NCBI RefSeq assembly: GCF_902170305.1 | Contig: NZ_CABHWW010000030.1 | Location: 1-33,305, forward strand | Direction of reading: 5' to 3' | DNA length: 33,305 nt | Source of the DNA: Yersinia alsatica | GTDB taxonomy: Bacteria; Pseudomonadota; Gammaproteobacteria; Enterobacterales; Enterobacteriaceae | In this document: piece after piece, positions 23,607-33,305 of the stretch | Position numbering within the stretch: position 1 is the stretch's first letter | How the letters are laid out: each line of letters opens with the position of its first letter | The notes under the pieces: model-generated | Told to the model about the DNA's origin: nothing | Databases searched by the model: none | Seen by the model: the letters and a program-made list of their open reading frames with translations, nothing else | Program-made: the position numbers and the translations under genes

Positions 23607-24104
23607 TTAAGCCGCTTCTTTCTGATCGCGCAGTGCAGCCAGAGTACGAACCAATTTGCCAGCAGCGGCTTCTTTCATGGTTCCCATCAGTTTTGCAATT
23701 GCTTCTTCGTAGGTTGGCAGAGTTGCCAGGCGGTCGATCTGAGCCGCAGGGATTAACTCGCCTTCAAAGGCTGCTGCTTTAACCTCAAATTTCGCATTAT
23801 CTTTAGCAAATGCTTTGAACAGACGAGCAGCTGCGCCCGGGTGTTCTGAAGAGAATGCAATCAAGGTTGGACCAACAAACGTGTCTTTCAGGCATTCGAA
23901 TGGAGTGCCTTCAACAATGCGACGCAGCAAGGTGTTACGAACAACTTGCATGTGAACGCCAGCTTCACGACCTGCTTTACGCAGTTCAGTCATTTTATCA
24001 ACGGTAACGCCACGAGAATCCGCAACAACCGCAGACAGCGCACCTTTGGCTACTTCTTTAACTTCAGCAACAATCGCTTGTTTGCCTTGAAGATTTAGTG
24101 CCAT
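23607..24104 (-). CDS. rplJ: 50S ribosomal protein L10
   Basis: L10 anchors the L7/L12 dimers to the 23S rRNA GTPase centre. The 165 aa sequence is full length: the N-terminal rRNA-binding domain has [32 protein letters not shown], and the C-terminal helix carries the L7/L12 sites. The start follows CCAGGAGC. The L10-L7/L12 complex represses its own translation by binding the leader upstream, which is conserved here. Confidence 0.97.
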   Translation of the reverse strand: MALNLQGKQAIVAEVKEVAKGALSAVVADSRGVTVDKMTELRKAGREAGVHMQVVRNTLLRRIVEGTPFECLKDTFVGPTLIAFSSEHPGAAARLFKAFAKDNAKFEVKAAAFEGELIPAAQIDRLATLPTYEEAIAKLMGTMKEAAAGKLVRTLAALRDQKEAA

Positions 24105-24246
24105 TAGTTCTTGCTCCTGGATTAACCGGGGAATAATTCCCCGGAACTCACGTCACCCAAAACATTACTAAATTGTAATGAGTGGGCGTTGAAACACGGT
24201 GAGCAGAATCCAGCAAAGACAATTCTTTATCAAAAAAAATGCTTTA

Positions 24247-24350
24247 GGTTCTGTCACCGTCTACGCAGGAAATTAAGTGTTTTTACAGCATAAATACTCT
24301 AAACACACCTGCGGTCTTGGACGGAGGCTTGGATAAGGCCAAGCTCCAAC
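24247..24350 (-). promoter_or_regulatory. L10 leader, autoregulatory RNA of rplJL
   Basis: On the minus strand the conserved blocks of the enteric L10 leader occur in order: GGAGCTTGGCCTTATCCAAG, then CCTCCGTCCAAGACCGCAGG, and after a variable loop CCTGCGTAGACGGTGACAGA. CCGTC and CCTGCG pair back with GACGG and CGCAGG to form the kinked stem bound by L10-(L7/L12). It starts about 250 nt upstream of rplJ, as in E. coli, where binding blocks rplJ translation at a distance. The rest of the 369 bp rplA-rplJ gap holds the rplA-side hairpin and probably a promoter I cannot pin down. Confidence 0.9.
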
Positions 24351-24415
24351 CGAAAATTCTGTTTTTCTGCCAACTGGACATTTGTTATCGATAAACAAGC
24401 CATCAGCAGAAGCAT

Positions 24416-24446
24416 GGGCGTAAGATTCTAGACAAACCTTACGCCC
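24416..24446 (-). terminator. Hairpin after rplA
   Basis: GGGCGTAAG and CTTACGCCC form a perfect 9 bp stem around a 12 nt loop, 27 nt after the rplA stop on the minus strand. Only ATGCTT follows, so the U run is poor. It may be a weak terminator or an end-protecting or processing hairpin rather than a full stop, because rplJL must also be expressed. Confidence 0.5.
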
Positions 24447-24473
24447 ACGTAAAGCGATAAAAGCAATTAGTGA

Positions 24474-25178
<705 letters not shown>

Positions 25179-25181
25179 TTA

Positions 25182-25610
<429 letters not shown>

Positions 25611-25712
25611 TTACGATTTCCTCGATTTGGGTAGTAACGCCTCGTTTGAGGCTCCCCGTGTTTTGTCTCGCTTGTTATTGCCACGGATGACAAAAGCAAG
25701 ACATCTAAAAAC

Positions 25713-25746
25713 AAAAGGCGCGAAATTATATTGTAATTTCGCGCCT
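25713..25746 (-). terminator. nusG terminator
   Basis: On the minus strand AGGCGCGAAATTA pairs with TAATTTCGCGCCT around a short loop, followed by TTTGTTTTT. This is a classic rho-independent terminator, 39 nt after the nusG stop and about 100 nt before rplK. It separates secE-nusG from rplKA. Confidence 0.88.
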
Positions 25747-25785
25747 AAGACAAGACTCAAATTTCAACCATTGTCGAAAAATGAA

Positions 25786-26331
25786 TCAGCCTTTTTCTAC
25801 CTGACTGAAATCCAGTTCGACCGGAGTAGCACGGCCAAAGATGGAAACAGACACTTTCAAGCGGCTCTTTTCGTAATCCACTTCTTCGACGACACCGTTG
25901 AAGTCGGCAAACGGACCATCGCTAACACGTACCAGTTCACCTGGTTCAAACAGTGTTTTAGGACGTGGTTTATCACCCACTTGCTGAAGGCGATTCATAA
26001 TCGCATCAACTTCTTTATCACTGATTGGTGCAGGGCGATCGGATGTACCACCGATAAAGCCCATTACACGAGGTACGCTACGCACTAAGTGCCAGCTGGC
26101 ATCGTTCATCACCATCTGGACCAGTACATAGCCTGGGAAGAATTTGCGTTCACTTTTACGACGTTGACCGCCACGAATTTCGACGACTTCTTCCGTTGGA
26201 ACCATGACTTCGCCAAACAGCTCTTCCATGTCATGTAACTTGATGTGCTCACGCAGCGATTGAGCTACGCGGCCTTCAAAACCGGAAAACGCCTGAACGA
26301 CGTACCAACGCTTTTTTGGTGCTTCAGACAT
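25786..26331 (-). CDS. nusG: Transcription antitermination / elongation factor NusG
   Basis: NusG binds RNA polymerase and links it to Rho, to the leading ribosome through S10, or to rRNA antitermination factors. At 181 aa it is full length. The N-terminal NGN domain ([21 protein letters not shown]... [20 protein letters not shown]) is followed by the C-terminal KOW domain ([37 protein letters not shown]). It follows secE after a single base and is cotranscribed with it. Confidence 0.98.
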   Translation of the reverse strand: MSEAPKKRWYVVQAFSGFEGRVAQSLREHIKLHDMEELFGEVMVPTEEVVEIRGGQRRKSERKFFPGYVLVQMVMNDASWHLVRSVPRVMGFIGGTSDRPAPISDKEVDAIMNRLQQVGDKPRPKTLFEPGELVRVSDGPFADFNGVVEEVDYEKSRLKVSVSIFGRATPVELDFSQVEKG

Positions 26332-26332
26332 C

Positions 26333-26716
26333 TTAGAACCTCAGGCCAGTAATAAATGATACCAGGCGGACCAGAATACCATCCAGCCCCCATAGAATCA
26401 GTGACATTACAGCAGTTACCGCAGCAACGATTAACGTTGTGTGCAGAGTTTCCTGACGGGTAGGCCAAATCACTTTACGCACTTCCGTGCGTGCTTCACG
26501 AGCAAACGCTACAGTGGCTTTGCCTTTTGCCGTCATCAATGCAATAGCACCGGCAACAGCGATAATTACTACAACTGCCAACGCGCGCAGCGGCAGGCTG
26601 AAATCACGGTAATAATAATTACCCACAATTGCTGTAACTAAAAGTACAGCAACGATTAGCCATTTAGCCGTTTCCAGGCCGCGTCCGCTCCCTGGAGCCT
26701 CGGTATTCGCACTCAT
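26333..26716 (-). CDS. secE: Preprotein translocase subunit SecE
   Basis: SecE clamps SecY in the SecYEG protein-export channel of the inner membrane. The protein is 127 aa with three membrane segments at about 19-36, 45-63 and 93-111. The conserved amphipathic stretch [29 protein letters not shown] is intact. The frame is open to a codon at 26731, but the ATG at 26716 gives the conserved [15 protein letters not shown] start and follows CAGGTT. nusG follows immediately; an independent promoter in the spacer after tuf is expected. Confidence 0.96.
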   Translation of the reverse strand: MSANTEAPGSGRGLETAKWLIVAVLLVTAIVGNYYYRDFSLPLRALAVVVIIAVAGAIALMTAKGKATVAFAREARTEVRKVIWPTRQETLHTTLIVAAVTAVMSLILWGLDGILVRLVSFITGLRF

Positions 26717-26751
26717 AAACCAACCTGTCACTATGATTCAGAACAAACAAC

Positions 26752-26889
26752 TTTGCTTCGCACCGCAAAGCAAACCAAGCCGAAGGATGCTCTAGAGACT
26801 CTCTAATCGGCACCACTCAGCACTATTCGCCGTACTTCCAGAGCCCATCTCACCAGTAATTATGCTGAAAAAACCACTGATGAGATAGG
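26752..26889 (-). other. Cluster of inverted repeats in the tuf-secE spacer
   Basis: Three inverted repeats lie in this spacer. In transcription order they are a 14 bp stem (CCTATCTCATCAGT at 26876-26889 with ACTGGTGAGATGGG at 26844-26857, loop 18 nt), a TAGAGA-G-TCTCTA palindrome (26793-26805) and a TTTGCTT/AAGCAAA hairpin (26752-26774). On the minus strand both imperfections of the 14 bp stem are U-G pairs, whereas on the plus strand they would be C-A mismatches. None is followed by a U run. The secE-nusG promoter should also lie here, but I cannot place it. Confidence 0.5.
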
Positions 26890-26908
26890 TTCTAGTATGA
26901 CAACGTAG

Positions 26909-26936
26909 AAAAAGGGCATCAAATGATGCCCTTTTA
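26909..26936 (-). terminator. tuf terminator
   Basis: AAAGGGCATC and GATGCCCTTT form a perfect stem with a 4 nt loop. On the minus strand the stem is followed by TTTCTACG and on the plus strand by TTTTATCG. It lies 20 nt after the tuf stop and ends the tRNA-tuf operon. Confidence 0.85.
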
Positions 26937-26955
26937 TCGCATGTCGCGTCAAATC

Positions 26956-28173
<1,218 letters not shown>

Positions 28174-28248
28174 TCACCACATCAACCAAGCGCATGCTTG
28201 CTGAATCCATAACACAGAAAGAAAATCAGGGGACGAGAGAATGAGAAG

Positions 28249-28324
28249 TGGTGCTGATAGGCAGATTCGAACTGCCGACCTCACCCTTACCAAGGGTGCG
28301 CTCTACCAACTGAGCTATATCAGC
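28249..28324 (-). tRNA. thrT: tRNA-Thr(GGT)
   Basis: The 76 nt gene folds into a full cloverleaf: acceptor GCTGATA with TATCAGC, D arm AGCTCAGTTGGTAGAGC, anticodon loop with GGT, T arm GGCAGTTCGAATCTGCC and an encoded CCA. It is the last tRNA before tuf. Confidence 0.97.
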
Positions 28325-28330
28325 ACATCT

Positions 28331-28405
<75 letters not shown>

Positions 28406-28721
28406 ATCTTAGAACTCGGCTACCTGACTTAATCTGCAGAAACTTGAAAGGAAGGGCTTGGCCACTTCACTCTTCATCGAGAGCGCTGCTCTCGCCTTGA
28501 GTGTTTATTGGGGTTCGATCTTCTGAATCACCCTGAGACTCAAGGTTAAATATGGTGGTGGGGGAAGGATTATTCGTCACTCCGCTCCTCACCCTTCGGG
28601 TCGCCGCTTTGCGTCGTTGTCTCGCTACGCTCGGCTCGAACCTTGTCGAAGGTTTTTCACCTTCCCCTTAAGCACTGCCTGGATTCTTTACTTCGAATCA
28701 CCGAAGGCTCAAGGTTGAATA
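28406..28721 (-). repeat. tRNA-Tyr 3'-end repeat spacer (rtT-like)
   Basis: This 316 bp spacer between tRNA-Tyr and tRNA-Gly has no credible gene. It contains at 28553-28571 an exact copy of the last 19 nt of tRNA-Tyr (encoded 28722-28740), 169 bp away. The similarity continues about 30 bp downstream (CAAGGTTRAATA on the plus strand and GAATCACC). The two spacers after the copies are 150 and 147 nt. Each has a hairpin: GAAGGT/ACCTTC at 28648-28664 and CGAGAGC/GCTCTCG at 28478-28494. The layout matches the E. coli tyrT 178 bp repeats that yield rtT RNA. Confidence 0.75.
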
Positions 28722-28806
<85 letters not shown>

Positions 28807-28823
28807 TAATTTTTATACTTGAA

Positions 28824-28899
<76 letters not shown>

Positions 28900-28913
28900 A
28901 TCAAGTGCAGCGC

Positions 28914-28942
28914 ATTCTAGGTAGAGTGAGCCTATGATGCAA
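28914..28942 (-). promoter_or_regulatory. Promoter of the tRNA-tuf operon
   Basis: On the minus strand TTGCAT (28937-28942) and TAGAAT (28914-28919) are 17 bp apart, followed by a GC-rich GCGCTGC discriminator typical of stringently controlled stable-RNA promoters. An A/T tract lies just upstream. The start would fall a few bases before tRNA-Thr(TGT). The rest of the 403 bp gap up to the acetyltransferase gene is AT-rich and has no feature I can support. Confidence 0.85.
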
Positions 28943-29302
28943 CTAAAAAATTGCATAACCTGCCCTTTCGCTCATAAAACAGTCATTTTTTAAATGCTCG
29001 GCGTATTATTAACCACGGTTAGCTTAATTAGCATCCAGTAGATTTGCCATTTTAACCAAATTCGCAGATAAAAATCATCCCTAAAAAATCGGCTAATGTC
29101 GCAATACCCAACAATCTTATCCTCAGTCAGATAAAAATTAATTTCGCTGTATGCACCAAGATGGTGAGATCCCTCCAATACAGTGCATATATGCGAAAAA
29201 ATAATTACCTCAATTCAGATAATCACGCTATTGCTCGTTTGGCTTGTTTATTGCTTAAGCATAGAGATATATGCGAGGCGATCGCTGGAGAGGAGTTTTA
29301 TC

Positions 29303-29854
29303 ATGAAGATAGTTTTACTTAATGCGGCGACATTACCCATTTACCGAAGCGAATTAGCAAACTTGCTAATTGATGCCGTATCTCACGGAGCCTCAATAGG
29401 CTATGACACCCGGGCTCTTTCGCGAGAGGACGCCGAGAGTTATTTTCACGGACTTCGTCCCGCCATCGCCAAAGGGACATTATTGTTATGGATAGCACGC
29501 GATGACATAGGAATTGTTGGCACCATCCAATTAGATCTTTGCCAAAAACCTAATGGGCTAAATCGGGCCGAAGTGCAAAAATTATTAGTACATAGCCGTA
29601 GCCGCCGTGGCGGTATCGGGCATAAATTGGTGGCCGTCATGGAGGATACCGCCATCCAGCTCCGCCGCGGTTTATTGTATCTCGATACACAAGCAGGTTC
29701 TCCCGCAGAATCTTTCTATCGGGCACAGGGTTATCACCGTATGGGCGAAATTCCTGATTATGCCTGTACACCGGATGGTTCTTATCATCCAACGGCGATT
29801 TATTTCAAACGATTATTTTTTGTGAATCAAAGGCATACTGCCATTGCCAGTTAA
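29303..29854 (+). CDS. GNAT family N-acetyltransferase
   Basis: The protein is 183 aa with a GCN5-type acetyltransferase fold: it should move an acetyl group from acetyl-CoA to an amine, with unknown substrate. The CoA-binding motif A is VQKLLVHSRSRRGGIGHKLV (91-110), including R-x-x-G-I-G at 101-106. Motif B follows (ESFYRAQGYHRMGEIPDYA, 136-154). It resembles the tabtoxin-resistance-like branch (GTIQLDLCQKPNGLNRAEVQKL), so self-protection or metabolite acetylation is possible. The frame is open from 29183, but only the ATG at 29303 has a ribosome site (GAGAGGAG, 7 nt away). I do not know it from the E. coli locus, and the AT-rich upstream DNA suggests a lineage-specific insertion. Confidence 0.85.
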   Translation: MKIVLLNAATLPIYRSELANLLIDAVSHGASIGYDTRALSREDAESYFHGLRPAIAKGTLLLWIARDDIGIVGTIQLDLCQKPNGLNRAEVQKLLVHSRSRRGGIGHKLVAVMEDTAIQLRRGLLYLDTQAGSPAESFYRAQGYHRMGEIPDYACTPDGSYHPTAIYFKRLFFVNQRHTAIAS

Positions 29855-29974
29855 TAAAGATAAATATAGTCGGTAAAAAGCTTCTCACTCGCCACCGCCC
29901 TTCTTAATTGATTGGAATAGCAACACACATCAAAGAAATCACTCACTAAATACAAAAATGTCTACGCCAAAAAG

Positions 29975-30009
29975 CAAGCTGCCTATAATATGCAGCTTGT
30001 TTCTTATCT
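29975..30009 (+). terminator. Terminator after the acetyltransferase gene
   Basis: CAAGCTGC (29975-29982) and GCAGCTTG (29992-29999) form a perfect 8 bp stem, followed by TTTCTTAT on the plus strand; the minus strand ends in CTTTTT. It lies about 120 bp after the stop and 55 bp before coaA. Confidence 0.6.
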
Positions 30010-30063
30010 GGAGTTGGCGTCCAGCGCCTTTCCCAACCTGCGTTAACAGGCAGAATTTGGCTT

Positions 30064-31014
30064 ATGATAAAAAGAGATCAATCTTTAGCGACGCCTTATC
30101 TACAGTTCGATCGTACTCAGTGGGCAGCTCTGCGCGACTCCGTACCATTGACACTAACAGAAGAAGAAATCGTTAAACTCAAAGGGATTAACGAAGACCT
30201 TTCATTAGATGAAGTGGCACAGATTTATCTACCACTTTCACGTCTACTTAATTTTTATATCAGTTCTAATTTGCGCCGCCAGGCTGTTCTGGAGCAATTC
30301 CTCGGGACTGATGGCCAGCGTATCCCTTATGTTATCGGTATTGCCGGTAGTGTTGCTGTAGGTAAAAGTACCACAGCACGTTTGCTGCAAGCATTACTAA
30401 GCCGTTGGCCAGAACACCGCAGCGTAGAACTGATTACTACAGATGGTTTTCTTCATCCCAATAAAGTATTAAATGAACGTGGGTTGATGAAGAAAAAAGG
30501 CTTCCCTGAGTCTTATGACATGCATAGCTTGGTGAATTTTGTCTCGGAAGTTAAATCAGGTGCCAGTCAGGTTACAGCGCCAGTTTATTCACATTTGATC
30601 TATGACGTTGTGCCCGATGGAAATAAAGTCATTAAGCAGCCTGATATCCTTATTCTGGAAGGGTTGAATGTATTACAAAGTGGTATGGATTATCCCCATG
30701 ATCCTCACCATGTATTTGTCTCTGACTTTGTAGACTTCTCTATATATGTAGATGCACCAGAAGATTTACTGCAAAGCTGGTATATCAATCGGTTCCTTAA
30801 ATTCCGACAAGGTGCATTCTCTAATCCAGATTCTTACTTCCATAACTATGCCAAACTGCCTGAAACAGAAGCAGTCAAAATTGCAACTCAGTTATGGAAA
30901 GAGATTAATGGATTGAATTTAAAGCAAAATATATTGCCAACTCGTGAGCGAGCAAGTCTGATAATGACTAAGAGTGCTAACCACGCCGTTGAGAGTGTAC
31001 GATTGAGAAAATAA
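30064..31014 (+). CDS. coaA: Pantothenate kinase, type I
   Basis: CoaA phosphorylates pantothenate with ATP, the committed and CoA-inhibited step of coenzyme A synthesis. The protein is 316 aa, as in E. coli. The P-loop GSVAVGKST (95-103) has Lys101. [21 protein letters not shown] and [11 protein letters not shown] are the expected substrate and Mg2+ regions. The ATG gives the usual N-terminal region ([17 protein letters not shown]), but the ribosome site is weak (CAGGCAG, about 13 nt away). It stands alone and converges on birA. Confidence 0.96.
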   Translation: MIKRDQSLATPYLQFDRTQWAALRDSVPLTLTEEEIVKLKGINEDLSLDEVAQIYLPLSRLLNFYISSNLRRQAVLEQFLGTDGQRIPYVIGIAGSVAVGKSTTARLLQALLSRWPEHRSVELITTDGFLHPNKVLNERGLMKKKGFPESYDMHSLVNFVSEVKSGASQVTAPVYSHLIYDVVPDGNKVIKQPDILILEGLNVLQSGMDYPHDPHHVFVSDFVDFSIYVDAPEDLLQSWYINRFLKFRQGAFSNPDSYFHNYAKLPETEAVKIATQLWKEINGLNLKQNILPTRERASLIMTKSANHAVESVRLRK

Positions 31015-31020
31015 TAAATA

Positions 31021-31042
31021 GCGGGTAGTAATAACTGCCCGC
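31021..31042 (+). terminator. Weak bidirectional hairpin between coaA and birA
   Basis: GCGGGTAG and CTGCCCGC form an 8 bp stem (one G-T) with a 6 nt loop in the 40 bp between the convergent stops. Neither side has a long U run (TTAACTT on plus, TATTTATTATT on minus), so it may act weakly or protect 3' ends. Confidence 0.55.
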
Positions 31043-31054
31043 TTAACTTATAAA

Positions 31055-32014
31055 TTAAATACCTCGAAGGGATATCTCACCACCAATATAAGGTTTTACA
31101 TTACCGTCTTGCTCTAACAATAATGCCCCTTGTTGGTCTATACCCCGAGCTATGCCAAATATTTCTTGGTTTCCAATAATCAATTTCACAGGGCGATCGA
31201 GATAATTATCCATTTCCCGCCAACGAGAAATAAAGGCAGATAGCCCTTCATTCTCGAACTTAACCACGGCTAATCTTAATTCCGATAACAGTTCAGCTGT
31301 CAGTTTATTGCGATCGATAATAACACCGGCTTCCTGCAAATTAATCCAATCCTGGCTGATAACATTGGTTGTTGATTCACGCATTGTCAGGTTGATACCA
31401 GCGCCAATCACTAACTGAGCCGCATCACCCGTTTTCCCTGTGAGTTCAACTAATATACCGGCCAGTTTTTTATCATTGAGATACAGATCATTTGGCCACT
31501 TAACACGAACCTGCTCAGCACCCAGCTTATGCAGTACTTCGGCCATGACAATGCCCACAACCAAACTCAGTCCCATGGCAGCCGCAGGGCCTTGCTCGAG
31601 ACGCCAGAACATTGATAAATAAAGATTCGCGCCAAAAGGAGAGACCCACTGACGTCCGCGTCGACCCCGTCCTGCTTGTTGATATTCAGCAACACAAGCA
31701 TCACCAGATTTCAGCTCTGTAATGCGATCAAGGAGGTACTGATTCGTAGAGTCAACGACCGGTAACACAGCGACCTGCCCTGTGGGTAGATAACGTAATA
31801 TCGTTTTTTCATCAAGTAGTTGGATCGGCGCTGGCAAACTATAGCCCTTACCAGGAACCGTAAAGACATCTAATCCCCACTCTCTGATAGTTTGCATATG
31901 CTTGTTAATCGCTGCACGGCTCATGCCCAACATTTCACCCAGTTGTTCACCTGAGTGAAATGCGCCATCAGCCAGTATGCCGATTAACCGCAAGGGGACT
32001 TTAATATCTTTCAC
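31055..32014 (-). CDS. birA: Biotin ligase / biotin operon repressor
   Basis: BirA attaches biotin to AccB through biotinyl-AMP and, with that ligand, represses the bio operon. The protein is 319 aa (E. coli 321). An N-terminal winged helix ([27 protein letters not shown], about 21-47) is followed by the catalytic domain with GRGRRG (115-120) and KWPNDLY (172-178, with Lys183 in [11 protein letters not shown]), and a C-terminal SH3-like domain. The start is GTG, overlapping the murB stop as GTGA, so translation is probably coupled. Confidence 0.96.
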   Translation of the reverse strand: MKDIKVPLRLIGILADGAFHSGEQLGEMLGMSRAAINKHMQTIREWGLDVFTVPGKGYSLPAPIQLLDEKTILRYLPTGQVAVLPVVDSTNQYLLDRITELKSGDACVAEYQQAGRGRRGRQWVSPFGANLYLSMFWRLEQGPAAAMGLSLVVGIVMAEVLHKLGAEQVRVKWPNDLYLNDKKLAGILVELTGKTGDAAQLVIGAGINLTMRESTTNVISQDWINLQEAGVIIDRNKLTAELLSELRLAVVKFENEGLSAFISRWREMDNYLDRPVKLIIGNQEIFGIARGIDQQGALLLEQDGNVKPYIGGEISLRGI

Positions 32015-33048
32015 GACAAACGCTCCACAGCATTAACTTCACCATTACTGGCAATAAAGCGGACCTCTGGTTCCAACCAGATAGCGAATTTGTTTGCGAC
32101 CTGCTGGCGAATATAGCTAGCAAGGCCCACAACATCCTGCCCTGTCGCTCCTGCGAGGTTAATCAGTACTAAGGCTTGCTGTTGATGTACTGCGGCACCG
32201 CCAATTTGGTATCCCTTAAGCGCACATTGATCAATTAGCCAACCGGCGGCCAGTTTTACTGAGCCATCAGGTTGCAAATAATGAGGTGCATTGGGGTAAC
32301 GCTTCACTATATCTTCAGCCACACTTGCATCTACGACCGGGTTCTTAAAGAAACTGCCCGCATTACCCGTTACTGTCGGGTCAGGTAATTTACTCCGGCG
32401 CATTGCACAGACTGAGTTGAAGATATCTTCTGCAGTGGCCGTCAATGGGTCCATACGAGTTAAATCGCCATAACCCAATGTTGGAGTCCAAGATTTTATT
32501 AATCTGATCCCCACTGCAACGATGGCAAATCCATTCCCATAGCGATGCTTAAATATGCTATCGCGATAACCAAACTGACAATCTTGAGCCGAGAGGCGCA
32601 GCACTGTGCCCGCCTCCATATCAAGCAAATCAACGTACTCACATACCTTTTGCAGTTCAACACCATAAGCACCAATGTTCTGAATTGGCGCAGAGCCGAC
32701 ACATCCAGGGATTAAAGCTAAGTTTTCCAGCCCCGGCATATTGTGTTGTAGCGAATAGCATACCAGCTCATGCCAATTCTCCCCGGCACCGACATGCAGA
32801 TGCCAGGCGGTATCGTCTTCAGTAAAAGTGATGCCCTTGATACGATTTAGTAATACTGTTCCTGCGTAATTCTCAATGAACAGTACATTGCTACCTTCGC
32901 CAAGCAAAAGCACAGGTTGCTGTTTAGAGACTGACTCACGCCATGCGTTAATCAATTCTTCCGTAGAATTGGCACTGATTACGTTGCTCGCGTAGGCTGA
33001 TAACGCGAAAGTATTGAGATGTTTTAGCGGGGAACCTTGACTCGACAT
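32011..33048 (-). CDS. murB: UDP-N-acetylenolpyruvoylglucosamine reductase
   Basis: MurB reduces the enolpyruvyl group with NADPH and FAD to give UDP-N-acetylmuramate for peptidoglycan. The protein is 345 aa, typical of the enteric type I enzyme. The FAD-binding start [60 protein letters not shown] and the C-terminal catalytic Glu region LEPEVRFI are all present. murB-birA form an operon with a 4 bp overlap. Upstream lies a cluster of CTAG sites and then the rrn terminators. Confidence 0.96.
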   Translation of the reverse strand: MSSQGSPLKHLNTFALSAYASNVISANSTEELINAWRESVSKQQPVLLLGEGSNVLFIENYAGTVLLNRIKGITFTEDDTAWHLHVGAGENWHELVCYSLQHNMPGLENLALIPGCVGSAPIQNIGAYGVELQKVCEYVDLLDMEAGTVLRLSAQDCQFGYRDSIFKHRYGNGFAIVAVGIRLIKSWTPTLGYGDLTRMDPLTATAEDIFNSVCAMRRSKLPDPTVTGNAGSFFKNPVVDASVAEDIVKRYPNAPHYLQPDGSVKLAAGWLIDQCALKGYQIGGAAVHQQQALVLINLAGATGQDVVGLASYIRQQVANKFAIWLEPEVRFIASNGEVNAVERLS

Positions 33049-33134
33049 TGCATTGGATACTCATTCTAGCTAGCTCTAGCGCTAGTCTAACCGATCATAA
33101 TACTCATATTGTATTTTGTTTTAAGTGCAGGCAT

Positions 33135-33165
33135 AAAAAAAGCCCTCTGCGCAGCAGAAGGCTTT
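33135..33165 (-). terminator. rrn terminator T2
   Basis: On the minus strand AAAGCCTTCTGC pairs with GCAGAGGGCTTT (one mismatch) and is followed by a T7 run. It lies about 70 bp after the 5S gene and follows another terminator, giving the double stop usual for rRNA operons. Confidence 0.85.
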
Positions 33166-33191
33166 CTCTTGTATCCCAAATCCCACATAGC

Positions 33192-33218
33192 AAAAACCCC
33201 ACGCTTTTGGCATGGGGT
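33192..33218 (-). terminator. rrn terminator T1
   Basis: On the minus strand ACCCCATGC pairs with GCGTGGGGT (one T-G) around CAAAA, followed by TTTTG. It lies 15 bp after the 5S rRNA 3' end. Confidence 0.88.
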
Positions 33219-33232
33219 CTCGGCTTGATTTG

Positions 33233-33305
33233 ATGCCTGGCAGTGTCCTACTCTCGCATGGGGAGACCCCACACTACCATCGGCGCTACGGCGTTTCACT
33301 TCTGA
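33233..33305 (-). rRNA. rrf: 5S rRNA, 3' part (cut by the window edge)
   Basis: The minus strand reads as the last about 73 of 120 nt of enteric 5S rRNA: TCAGAAGTGAAACGCCGTAG, then GGTAGTGTGGGGTCTCCCCA, and ending ACTGCCAGGCAT. The 5' part lies outside the window. The adjacency to murB corresponds to rrnB of E. coli. Confidence 0.95.

Noticed and set aside
28572..28640. The GC-rich, repetitive block after tRNA-Tyr as a coding gene or a REP array
   Set aside because: No start with a ribosome site and no clear REP consensus; better explained as part of the tRNA-Tyr repeat spacer.
28990..29178. A 62-codon minus-strand frame between the tRNA promoter and the acetyltransferase gene
   Set aside because: It starts at TTG, its GGAGG lies inside the frame rather than before it, and I recognise no family. 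The stretch is AT-rich, so a chance frame is likely.

Overview
The window is a core chromosomal segment of a gamma-proteobacterium of the order Enterobacterales. Protein lengths, gene order and a 128 bp ERIC element with yersinia-type ends point to Yersinia or a close relative; I cannot settle the species. Gene order follows the Escherichia coli segment between rrnE and rrnB. As I recall that segment, zraP/zraSR (between purD and yjaH) and htrC (between thiH and rpoC) are absent here, and an acetyltransferase gene lies between the tRNA operon and coaA.

Layout. At the left edge is an rRNA P1 promoter firing leftwards out of the window, divergent from purHD (last steps of IMP synthesis), which carry a PurR-like operator. 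Convergent to purHD is a leftward block: yjaH (lipoprotein), hupA (HU alpha), yjaG, nfi (endonuclease V), hemE and nudC. Divergent from nudC is rsd (anti-sigma-70), then an ERIC element, a TPP riboswitch and the tightly overlapping thiCEFSGH operon. thiH converges on rpoC across a bidirectional terminator. The rest of the left-pointing half is the transcription and translation core, read right to left: a stringent-type promoter, tRNA-Thr(TGT), tRNA-Tyr, tRNA-Gly, tRNA-Thr(GGT), tuf, secE-nusG, rplKA, rplJL (with the L10 leader), the rplL-rpoB attenuator and rpoBC. To the right are a GNAT acetyltransferase and coaA (rightward), then birA and murB (leftward), then a double terminator and the 3' end of a 5S rRNA gene whose operon lies outside the window, also transcribed leftwards.

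The segment is therefore bracketed by two rRNA operons in the same orientation. Its genes are mostly housekeeping, and I see no new multi-gene system, phage, CRISPR array or insertion sequence.

The unusual material is in RNA structures and intergenic DNA. After tRNA-Tyr, the last 19 nt of the tRNA gene reappear 169 bp downstream, like the E. coli tyrT/rtT repeat. The ERIC end overlaps the apparent thiC promoter. The tuf-secE and rpoB-rpoC spacers carry hairpins whose only imperfections are G-U pairs on the transcribed strand. A tandem pair of DnaA-box-like sequences sits between the rrn promoter and purH. ThiF has a 12-residue insertion.
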